From the NCBI GenBank assembly GCA_013824645.1, contig PNOF01000022.1, forward strand, positions 1-39,240: a DNA stretch of 39,240 bases, given 5' to 3'. The notes under the pieces are model-generated. The model had not been told where the DNA came from and ran no database searches. It saw only the letters and a list, made by a program, of their open reading frames with translations. Positions 1 to 6,608 of the stretch are shown here, one piece after another. Within the stretch, counting starts at the first letter, position 1; each line of letters starts with the position of its first letter. A program made the position numbers and the translations under genes. Origin of the DNA: Syntrophus sp. (in: bacteria) (GTDB lineage Bacteria; Desulfobacterota; Syntrophorhabdia; Syntrophorhabdales; Syntrophorhabdaceae).

Positions 1-198
1 CCCCCATTTTTTAATTTTGTCACTTCAAATTCTCTATGCTTATATCTTGTAATCCTTCTTTTTGTCAAGCAATCAGAATTCCCAAAACATGAAGAACAAA
101 AGTATACACTCCGTGGAATGCTTTGAAAGGATTTATCCTGATTTCACAGATTTCATAATTGTGATTCGCCATTAACATCTAACCGGGGAGATTATATT

Positions 199-227
199 CG
201 ACAACCGATAGCCGGTTCCGGTTGTCG
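199..227. repeat. Inverted repeat downstream of adk
   Basis: The 9-base arm CGACAACCG (199-207) is matched by CGGTTGTCG (219-227) around an 11-base loop. It lies 17 bases beyond the adk stop and could end or protect that transcript. No clear U-tract follows it on the minus strand, so it is only a weak terminator candidate. I see no gene in 1-243. Confidence 0.4.
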
Positions 228-243
228 ATAGTTAATACAATTA

Positions 244-891
244 TTACTTTTTCACCGCTGCTTTTACCTGATTGACAATTTCTTCGCTGCTTAAAGAGAA
301 TATCGATTTTACAAGGCCTTCTTTCTGGTAGAAATCGATAAGGGGCATCGTCTTTTCATTGTAAGTTGAAAGGCGCTTTTTGATAGCCTCTTCTGTTTCA
401 TCGGCGCGCTGCACCGCAGGGGAACCACATTTTGCGCAGGTTCCATCGGGTTTTGGCGGCTTGCTTTTAATGTTATAGATTTCCTGACAGTCTGAGTTGG
501 AGCAGGTCCTTCTCGTTGTAAGCCTGTCGAGAATAACATCTGTGGGCACATCAAGATTGACAACCAGGTCCAGTTTAATATTCAATTTCGCCAGGAGTTT
601 CTTTAATGCCTCTGCCTGGGGAATGGTCCTCGGAAACCCATCGAGCAGAAAGCCCTTCGCGCAATCAGGTTCCTTTAGTCGCGCCTCCATAATATCCATG
701 ATAAGGTCATCGGTAACAAGCTCACCACGCTCCATAAAACCCTGGGCCTTTTTTCCAAGCTCATTTCCTGCCTTCACTGCATTTCTTAAAATATCACCTG
801 TTGAAATCTGTATTGACCCGTCATATTCAGTCAACTGTTTTGCCACTGTGCCTTTGCCGGCGCCAGGAGCCCCTAATAGAACAACTCTCAT
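244..891 (-). CDS. adk: Adenylate kinase
   Basis: Adk reversibly converts ATP and AMP to two ADP in the cytoplasm. The 215-residue protein has the full long-form architecture. The P-loop GAPGAGKGT is at residues 7-15, the AMP-binding segment STGDILR at about 31-37, and DGFPRT at about 84-89. The LID carries four cysteines (CSNSDC and CAKCG), so it is the zinc-binding type rather than the E. coli type. The start is ATG at 891 with GAGGAGG seven bases upstream. It is not next to secY or infA, its common ribosomal-operon partners. Function is assigned from unmistakable family motifs. Confidence 0.97.
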   Translation of the reverse strand: MRVVLLGAPGAGKGTVAKQLTEYDGSIQISTGDILRNAVKAGNELGKKAQGFMERGELVTDDLIMDIMEARLKEPDCAKGFLLDGFPRTIPQAEALKKLLAKLNIKLDLVVNLDVPTDVILDRLTTRRTCSNSDCQEIYNIKSKPPKPDGTCAKCGSPAVQRADETEEAIKKRLSTYNEKTMPLIDFYQKEGLVKSIFSLSSEEIVNQVKAAVKK

Positions 892-982
892 CGTGTATCC
901 TCCTCATATTATTGATTCTAAGCATAATTCCGGTATGACGTAATTTTCTCTCACGGTATCGTCATCCGAATGATTGACTGGA

Positions 983-1084
983 CTACTTGCCTGCTTTCTT
1001 CTCCAGTTTTTCTTTCTTCTTTTCTTTCATGCTTTTTTGTGGAGCCTTTTTGTTTTCCTTCTTTTGTTTGCTCTTCTCAGCCAT
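983..1084 (-). CDS. Lys-rich 33-residue small protein
   Basis: This short ORF begins at ATG 1084 behind a strong Shine-Dalgarno sequence (GGAGGG, about five bases upstream) and ends at TAG 983-985. The peptide starts MAEKSKQKKENKK and is more than 40 percent lysine, with Glu, Gln and Ala making up most of the rest. It has no hydrophobic segment and is very basic, so it may be disordered and could bind nucleic acid or ribosomes. I do not recognise a family. It lies about 90 bases upstream of adk in the same orientation and could share its transcript. Support comes from the ribosome binding site and composition alone. Confidence 0.5.
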   Translation of the reverse strand: MAEKSKQKKENKKAPQKSMKEKKKEKLEKKAGK

Positions 1085-1180
1085 AGAACCCTCCCATATT
1101 GAAAGTATTATTGAGTTTACCAGAAAAAGATAAAAAAATCATTGAGAAAAAAGCACATATCCCATAGGCAATGTATCTTC

Positions 1181-1210
1181 TTGACATATAAGAACATTGT
1201 ACGATATAGA
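1181..1210 (+). promoter_or_regulatory. Probable sigma70 promoter of the LarA-like gene
   Basis: TTGACA at 1181-1186 and TATAGA at 1205-1210 are separated by 18 bases. Transcription would begin near 1217, downstream of an in-frame TTG at 1197. This supports the GTG at 1245 as the translation start. Confidence 0.5.
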
Positions 1211-1244
1211 GTATCCGAAACCATTACCCATATCTGGAGTTATT

Positions 1245-2546
1245 GTGGGACACAATTTTTATCTCTATCTCAGCCAGGACAAAAAAGAATATTTTTCGCT
1301 TCCAGAAAAATGGGTGGCATCACATTTTGTAGAAGCAGTAGAAGAGGCATCACTATCTTCTGTTGAGCAGATGACCCTCGATGCTTTGTCGCAACCGGCA
1401 GGTACAGATCCTCTGGCACATCTGGTATCAAAGGCCCAGCGCATTGCCGTCATAGTCGATGACGCCACTCGCCCCACACCGGTAAACTCCATACTGAAAG
1501 CCCTGTTTTCTCATATCGAAGCCAGCGGTTTCCCAGGGGATAAAATCACCATTGTTATTGCACTCGGGACCCATGAAGCCATGGAAAAGAAAGCCCTTGA
1601 AACAAGACTGGGGAGAGACATATCATCGAAGTACAAAGTTGTCCAGCACAACGCCCGGCAGAGTGATCTCGTAACCGTTGAAATACCCGGCGATATGAGA
1701 GTATTAAAAATTAATCCTGAGGTTGCCCATGCAGACCTTCGAATAGGTATCAGTTCTATTCTCCCACACCCTATGGCTGGTTACGGGGGTGGTCCTAAAA
1801 TAGTAATGCCCGGAGTGGCCAATTACGAATTCGTCCGAGATCATCATATGAAACATCTCATAAACCCTCGCTCAACTGCAGGGCTCACAAAAGGAAATCC
1901 CTTCCACGAAGACTGCATGAAAGCTGCTCTGGCAGTCGGGCTTGATTTCTCGATAAACTGTGTTTACGATCAGAAGGGACAAATCATCCGCATAATAGCC
2001 GGCAGTCTGGAGATGGCCTTTAAGAAAGCTGTTGAGATATGTCTTGAAAAACTGGGGCATCAGTTTGCGGAAAAAGTTGATGTAACGATTACTTCAGCAT
2101 ACCCGCATAACCATGGCCACCAGTTCTTTAAAGGCTTGAGCGCTCCCGACACGGTCACAAAAGACAGGGGAGCTATTCTGCTTGTAGCTCCCATTGTAAC
2201 GCCAATACCGATGGAATTCATCAATTCCTTTCAGGTGATAAAGGAAAAATCTCATAACAATTCAGCGGCATATATAAAAGACCATTTATCAAGGGGACTG
2301 GCCTATCTACCCGACAAATCGATAGATTTTAATATGGCTATGTCAACACCCTTCGTCAGACCTAACATACGGGTGGTCCTTGTGTCGCCGCTGATTTTGG
2401 AGAATGAAGCCCGGATCATGGGTTTCGAGTATGCATCCTCCATCGGGGAAGGCTTGAAACTCCTTAAGAAAACTTACACCAAGGCCGATGTTGCCATATT
2501 CCCGGCAGGTGGTCTCATTGTCCCTATAACTGCCTGGGAACACTAA
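1245..2546 (+). CDS. larA: LarA-like nickel-pincer racemase/epimerase (DUF2088)
   Basis: The protein resembles nickel-dependent lactate racemase LarA, which interconverts 2-hydroxyacid stereoisomers using a nickel-pincer nucleotide. The N-terminal domain has the signature DDATRPTP. Equivalents of the LarA Ni/NPN residues are visible: His in ALGTHEAM, His in LPHPMAGYG, Lys in GGGPKIVMPG and His in RDHHMKHL. The C-terminal domain ends in VPITAWEH, like other members. I chose GTG 1245 because GGAG lies five bases upstream and the protein (433 residues) then begins where the family does; a TTG at 1197 would add 16 residues without a ribosome site. No larB, larC or larE cofactor genes are adjacent, so the true substrate is open; many DUF2088 proteins are not lactate racemases. 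Confidence 0.8.
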   Translation: MGHNFYLYLSQDKKEYFSLPEKWVASHFVEAVEEASLSSVEQMTLDALSQPAGTDPLAHLVSKAQRIAVIVDDATRPTPVNSILKALFSHIEASGFPGDKITIVIALGTHEAMEKKALETRLGRDISSKYKVVQHNARQSDLVTVEIPGDMRVLKINPEVAHADLRIGISSILPHPMAGYGGGPKIVMPGVANYEFVRDHHMKHLINPRSTAGLTKGNPFHEDCMKAALAVGLDFSINCVYDQKGQIIRIIAGSLEMAFKKAVEICLEKLGHQFAEKVDVTITSAYPHNHGHQFFKGLSAPDTVTKDRGAILLVAPIVTPIPMEFINSFQVIKEKSHNNSAAYIKDHLSRGLAYLPDKSIDFNMAMSTPFVRPNIRVVLVSPLILENEARIMGFEYASSIGEGLKLLKKTYTKADVAIFPAGGLIVPITAWEH

Positions 2547-2612
2547 AGGACCGTATTGGAAGAAAACCCTGCGTATATAATACCGGCATACACCATGGCC
2601 TATGACTTTCCT

Positions 2613-2641
2613 TTGACACAGAAGGGTATTACTGCTATACT
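2613..2641 (+). promoter_or_regulatory. Near-consensus promoter upstream of fabH
   Basis: TTGACA (2613-2618), exactly 17 bases, then TATACT (2636-2641). It would give a leader of about 135 bases before the ATG at 2784. That leader contains a GGAGG at 2758 followed by CTCC, which could pair with it. Confidence 0.65.
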
Positions 2642-2783
2642 AAAATAGGGAATCTTGGTAATATTATTATACAGCAAGTTTTTTATTTGGACCTTTCTGA
2701 ATAATATTTCCGGGACAATGAAAATGGATTGCAGATTCAGGATACCGAGATAACACGGAGGAACACGCTCCCATAACTGCCTT

Positions 2784-3728
2784 ATGTACATAAATACTGC
2801 GTCATATTACTTACCTGAGCTAATCGTTTCCAACGAATATTACACAAACCTTATCGGTCTCACCGATGAATGGATTTACAAACGGTCTGGAATCAAACGA
2901 AGAGCGAAGGCTGGAACCAACGAAAATACGAATACTATGTCCATAGACGCTATTAAACCAGCCATCGACAAGCTCCCGTATTCGATCAAGGAAGTTGACC
3001 TTATCGTGGGCGCCACATACACGCCCTATGACACTATTGGAACCCTTGCCCACGCGGTGCAGAGCTATTTCGACATTCCCAATGCCAGGGTCATTTCTGT
3101 CTCGTCTGCGTGCTCATCTTTTGTTAACGCCGTGGAGATTGTCGAAGGATATTTTGCCACAAACAAATCACAGAAGGCTATTGTCGTTGCTTCGGAACAC
3201 AATACCGCTTACAGTGACGACAGTGACGGGCAATCCGGCCACTTGTGGGGCGACGCTGCAGGGGCTGTCTTCATCTCAAAAGAACGGCTTTCCCCAAGTG
3301 ATATCAGGGTCGTTGACCTCAATACAACAGGGCTTGCCCATATCGGAAAAGGTATCGAGGGGGTCTATTTAAGACCCAACGAAGGGGGCCTTAAAATGCC
3401 TTACGGGAAAGATATCTTTGTGAATGCATGCAAATACATGATTTTTGAGGTCGAAGATATCCTGAGAAAGAACCATTTAACGTTAAAAGATATCGACCAT
3501 CTTATCCCGCACCAGGCCAATTCAAGGATTATGAGCAGTGTTGCCGCGAGCCTCGATTTGTTAAACGGAAAGATGATTACAAATATTGAAGAACTCGGTA
3601 ATACAGGCTGCGCGAGTACCATTATCGCACTTTCACAAAACTGGGAGAAATTCCAAAGCGATGAACTGATCGTTATCACCGTATTCGGCGGCGGTTACTC
3701 CAGCGGCGCAATGCTTTTAAAAAGATAA
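2784..3728 (+). CDS. fabH: Beta-ketoacyl-ACP synthase III (FabH-type)
   Basis: FabH condenses an acyl-CoA starter with malonyl-ACP to begin fatty acid synthesis. The 314 residues match the family length. The thiolase-fold catalytic triad is intact: Cys in SSACSSF (about residue 110), His in LIPHQAN (about 244) and Asn in ELGNTGCAS (about 273). The start MYINTASYYLPE is typical of FabH even though no ribosome site lies close to the ATG. It is an orphan: no fabD, fabG, acpP or plsX is nearby, and it sits alone behind its own strong promoter. A specialised starter-condensing role, or a non-fatty-acid KAS III such as a secondary metabolite ketosynthase, is therefore possible. Placing it in the KAS III family is secure; the physiological role is not. 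Confidence 0.88.
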   Translation: MYINTASYYLPELIVSNEYYTNLIGLTDEWIYKRSGIKRRAKAGTNENTNTMSIDAIKPAIDKLPYSIKEVDLIVGATYTPYDTIGTLAHAVQSYFDIPNARVISVSSACSSFVNAVEIVEGYFATNKSQKAIVVASEHNTAYSDDSDGQSGHLWGDAAGAVFISKERLSPSDIRVVDLNTTGLAHIGKGIEGVYLRPNEGGLKMPYGKDIFVNACKYMIFEVEDILRKNHLTLKDIDHLIPHQANSRIMSSVAASLDLLNGKMITNIEELGNTGCASTIIALSQNWEKFQSDELIVITVFGGGYSSGAMLLKR

Positions 3729-3793
3729 TTAATTTCCATGGGCTCCCATCCCAAGGGCATATGACACCCTCACCTCCATAAATCATATTCGTG

Positions 3794-3822
3794 TTGACTC
3801 TACACAAATGTATGTGTATACT
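3794..3822 (+). promoter_or_regulatory. vapBC promoter with operator in the spacer
   Basis: TTGACT (3794-3799) and TATACT (3817-3822) are exactly 17 bases apart. The inverted repeat TACACA (3801-3806) / TGTGTA (3813-3818) lies between the two boxes and overlaps the -10. This is where an autoregulating VapB-VapC complex would be expected to bind; the binding is inference. Confidence 0.65.
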
Positions 3823-3843
3823 TTTTTAAAAAGGAGGTGTAAA

Positions 3844-4044
3844 ATGGCAACCAATTTAGCTTTAGATGACAATTTGCTTTTGCTTGCCCAGAGAGTCGGG
3901 AAGATTAAAACAAAGAGAGAAACCGTTAATATGGCCCTCAAGGAATTCATACAACGGAGAAAACAAGAAGAAATAATAACCCTCTTCGGCGACATCGAAT
4001 ATGATCCGGCTTATAACCACAAAGAGTTGAGAAAACGGAGATGA
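3844..4044 (+). CDS. vapB: VapB-type antitoxin
   Basis: This is the antitoxin of a type II toxin-antitoxin pair: a small DNA-binding protein that neutralises the PIN-domain nuclease encoded next to it and represses the shared promoter. The 66 residues match VapB-family antitoxins: the N-terminus MATNLALDDNLLLLAQRVG with KTKRETVNMALKEFI forms the DNA-binding half, and the C-terminal tail (LFGDIEYDPAYNHKELRKRR) is the type that wraps the toxin. The start is ATG 3844, preceded by AAAAAGGAGGTG; an in-frame ATG at 3808 lies inside the promoter and is rejected. Its TGA overlaps the vapC ATG by four bases (ATGA at 4041-4044), implying translational coupling. Confidence 0.9.
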   Translation: MATNLALDDNLLLLAQRVGKIKTKRETVNMALKEFIQRRKQEEIITLFGDIEYDPAYNHKELRKRR

Positions 4045-4463
4045 AGGTCCTCATTGATACAACAGTCTGGTCTCTTGCATTGCGAAAAACACCAAAGAAC
4101 AAAGCAGAAGAACAGATTATCAAGGAGCTTGTCGAGCTCATCCGGGAGCTCCGGGTTGTTATTGTCGGTCCCGTGAGGCAGGAATTACTTACAGGCATCT
4201 CCAATGAAAAAATGTTTAACCAGTTACGTCAAAAACTTGGGGCTTTTGATGATGCGCCATTAGATACTGAAACCTACGAGCTTGCCGCTGAACTTTCAAA
4301 CCGATGCCGCAGGCATGGCATCCAGGGGTCACATACGGATTTTCTGTTGTGCGCTTTCGGTGTTAAGAACGAATGTTCCATCTTCACTCTGGATAGGGAT
4401 TTCGATCTTTATAAAAAACATCTTAAAATTAAGCTCCATGCCATACGGGAAGAGTTCTCGTGA
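4041..4463 (+). CDS. vapC: VapC-type PIN-domain toxin RNase
   Basis: This is a 140-residue PIN-domain ribonuclease. VapC toxins cut specific RNAs, often initiator tRNA or 23S rRNA, in a Mg-dependent way when antitoxin is lost. The acidic residues of the PIN active site are visible: Asp6 in VLIDTTVWS, Glu in RQELLTGI (about 48), Asp in GSHTDFLL (about 99) and Asp in FTLDRDFDLY (about 117). It is coupled to vapB by an ATGA overlap. The TGA stop codon is the first three bases of a TGAATGG heptamer array, so the repeats abut or define the 3' end. The reading frame otherwise looks intact. Confidence 0.92.
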   Translation: MKVLIDTTVWSLALRKTPKNKAEEQIIKELVELIRELRVVIVGPVRQELLTGISNEKMFNQLRQKLGAFDDAPLDTETYELAAELSNRCRRHGIQGSHTDFLLCAFGVKNECSIFTLDRDFDLYKKHLKIKLHAIREEFS

Positions 4464-4555
4464 ATGGTGAATGGTGAATGGTGAATGGTGAATGGTGAAT
4501 GGTGAATGGTGAATGGCATAGAGGCCGTGAATGGTGAATGGTGAATGGTGAATGG
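4461..4555. repeat. TGAATGG heptamer tandem array
   Basis: Eight perfect TGAATGG units run from 4461 to 4516. An 11-base interruption (CATAGAGGCCG) follows, then four more units at 4528-4555. The first unit supplies the vapC stop codon. Units are far too short for CRISPR and have no spacers. The remainder up to 4671 holds no gene I can support. Confidence 0.95.
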
Positions 4556-4671
4556 GAAAGATTAAATTCTACCGGAGGGACTGGGGGAATCAAATGTAAA
4601 TATAATAGAGAGCATTCCTGATGTCCTCTCTCTCACGTGTGGGATTAACCGCACAAAGACTCTGTATGTCC

Positions 4672-5208
4672 TTATTGATAATAATTTTGAAAATTGTACA
4701 GTTTTATTTCACGAACTGCAGCACCGTTTTTCCCGCAGGAATGGAGGATACACGACGAGGAACAATTGCCCTCTATGCCAATATGAAGAGTTCCGGGTCC
4801 AAAATCGGAAGGCAAGGTAATCTGCTTCCAATAAGCTGATGTAAGTATAGCTGAGGTACATTGATTTGATGCGTTATAGGGCAAAATATATGTGCTCTGA
4901 CTATTTTTAAAACCATCCTTATTGTCTTTTACATACCGGATCGCAAACTCAACTCCCGCATGTGCCAGCATGTGTGCCTGATAGGATTGCAGCTGATATG
5001 CGTAGCTTCGCTGTTTTGCACCCATCATTGATACAATACCTGCACCAATGAGACCCGTTATTGTTATAACAATAACAAGAATGATAAGGGCAGCGCCTCT
5101 TTTATTGAATTCATTATCACCGCAGTGGAATCCACACTTCTGCCAATTTCTACCATGCCCCTGCCAAATAGAAATCCCTCCCGCTGCGCGCTGCAACAGG
5201 AGGAGCAA
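4672..5208 (-). CDS. Prepilin-like (PilX/minor pilin-type) protein, start uncertain
   Basis: The C-terminal 140 residues look like a type IV prepilin-family minor pilin. A charged leader ending NKRG is followed by a strongly hydrophobic helix (AALIILVIVITITGLIGAGIV), then a soluble domain with several Cys that could form disulfides. The Glu normally at +5 is absent, as in some GspK/PilX-type minor pilins. The start is unclear. TTG 5208 has AAAGGA four bases upstream but gives an unusually long leader of about 38 residues. The ATG at 5114 sits one base out of frame, and one extra base after it would read MKFNKRG, an ideal prepilin leader. It is divergent from the ExeA-like ATPase gene. No other pilus gene is visible. 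Confidence 0.6.
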   Translation of the reverse strand: MLLLLQRAAGGISIWQGHGRNWQKCGFHCGDNEFNKRGAALIILVIVITITGLIGAGIVSMMGAKQRSYAYQLQSYQAHMLAHAGVEFAIRYVKDNKDGFKNSQSTYILPYNASNQCTSAILTSAYWKQITLPSDFGPGTLHIGIEGNCSSSCILHSCGKNGAAVREIKLYNFQNYYQ

Positions 5209-5285
5209 TCTATCCTTTATTCTTGTTACCCGCTCGAAAAAATAGTATCGAAAATTACAATAAAATGTGTCATATTGGTAATTAC

Positions 5286-6527
5286 ATGGAAATTCCATAC
5301 CTTGAGTACTTCGGTTTTACCGAAAAACCCTTCGGGATGTCCCCGGACCCGGATTTCTATTTTGAATCTAAGGAACACAAACAGGCCTTTGATTACCTGA
5401 CATTCTTCATCGCCCAGCAAGAGAGTTTCGCCTTGATCTACGGTGATGTAGGCTCCGGTAAGACAACAATTTCGCGGATCTTCCTCAACTCTCTTGATAA
5501 GGGAATATACAACACCGCGCTCATTCTGAACCCTGTTACGGATGAAACTGAATTCATGAAGGAGGTGCTCAAGGAATTTTATATTCAGGACATACCGGAT
5601 ACCCGGAAAGAACTCTACGACACCTTGAAGCTCTTCCTGCTGGAAGAATTTCAAAAAGGGAAAGAGAATGTGCTCATTATCGACGAGGCGCAGCTTCTTT
5701 CATACGAAATGCTTGAATTTATCAGGCTCCTCTCGAATATTGAGACCGACAAGCAAAAGATCCTCCATACCGTCTTTTTCGCCCAGCATGAGTTCCTTCA
5801 AAAACTGAAAGATCCGCGATTGCGGCATCTCGCGCAGAGAATCACCGTGTCATATGGCATTAAACCCCTTTCCAACAATGAAATAAAATCGTATATCCAC
5901 TACCGGCTCTTTAAGGCAGGTTCGAGGGGGCCCCTTGAATTTCAGGACAAGGCAGTTAAGCTGATACACACCGCATCGAAAGGGTATCCCCGTCTTATTA
6001 ACTATATCTGCGACCGTTGTTTGCTCGTGCTTTATGCCCAATCAACACATACCGTCGATGGTTCTGTCGTATCGAAGGTGATAACAGAAGAGAGTATTCC
6101 CCTTTCGTCTGTAAATAGCACAGCGGAAAGCAGAAATATCCGTCTTCTTCCCATAATTTCGGGAATAGTATTGCTGGTTGTTGCAGGCATCATCAGCTAC
6201 TACTTTCTTTTTGCCCCGATGTATGGTCATTTCTCTGTTATGTCTCACGTTCCAACAGAAAAATCACAGCAAAACATACCATCGGACCCAAGCAAAATAG
6301 CGATTCCCCTGAAAAAAGTGGTCGTCGACAAAGAAGCAGCCAATGTGAGAATGGCCCCTGATATCAACTCCACGAGAATCGGCACCATTATGAAAGGGGA
6401 AATTATCAAGGTTATTGGGGAACAAACCGATCAGGGTAATCTCAGGTGGTATAAGATCACTCTCTACGGAGGCAGAGAGGGCTGGATAGCATCAACTGTC
6501 GTCAACACATCAGATAATGAGCAATAG
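5286..6527 (+). CDS. ExeA/GspA-type AAA ATPase with C-terminal SH3 domain
   Basis: This is a membrane-anchored AAA ATPase of the ExeA (GspA) family, whose members help place secretin or pilus machinery across the peptidoglycan. The N-terminus has the family signature (YLEYFGFTEKPFGMSPDPDF). Walker A is GDVGSGKTT (about residues 53-61) and Walker B is VLIIDEAQLL (about 133-142). One membrane segment follows at about residues 290-310 (LLPIISGIVLLVVAGIISYYF). The periplasmic tail is a bacterial SH3 domain (ANVRMAPDINSTRIGTI ... GWIAS), suited to binding cell wall. The start is set at ATG 5286 because MEIPYLEYFGF matches family starts; upstream in-frame ATGs (5223, 5265) also lack a ribosome site. 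The prepilin-like gene lies divergent. Confidence 0.85.
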   Translation: MEIPYLEYFGFTEKPFGMSPDPDFYFESKEHKQAFDYLTFFIAQQESFALIYGDVGSGKTTISRIFLNSLDKGIYNTALILNPVTDETEFMKEVLKEFYIQDIPDTRKELYDTLKLFLLEEFQKGKENVLIIDEAQLLSYEMLEFIRLLSNIETDKQKILHTVFFAQHEFLQKLKDPRLRHLAQRITVSYGIKPLSNNEIKSYIHYRLFKAGSRGPLEFQDKAVKLIHTASKGYPRLINYICDRCLLVLYAQSTHTVDGSVVSKVITEESIPLSSVNSTAESRNIRLLPIISGIVLLVVAGIISYYFLFAPMYGHFSVMSHVPTEKSQQNIPSDPSKIAIPLKKVVVDKEAANVRMAPDINSTRIGTIMKGEIIKVIGEQTDQGNLRWYKITLYGGREGWIASTVVNTSDNEQ

Positions 6528-6543
6528 GTGCTGGGGCACCGGT

Positions 6544-6580
6544 GATCGTCCCTCGGCTTATCCGTCTATCATCCTTCACC
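6544..6580. repeat. Dispersed extragenic repeat, copy 1
   Basis: This stretch in the gap between the ExeA-like and GH57 genes reads GATCGTCCCTCGGCTTATCC then GTCTATCATCC. It resembles sequences at 18152-18184 and, inverted, at 23429-23460. Confidence 0.5.
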
Positions 6581-6608
6581 TTTAACCTTTAGTCTTGAAC
6601 CTGTTTTT

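Noticed and set aside
4461-4555. CRISPR array
   Set aside because: Seven-base units without spacers and no cas genes.
4621-4839. 72-codon plus-strand frame after the heptamers
   Set aside because: It is antisense to the 3' half of the prepilin-like gene and has no family features.
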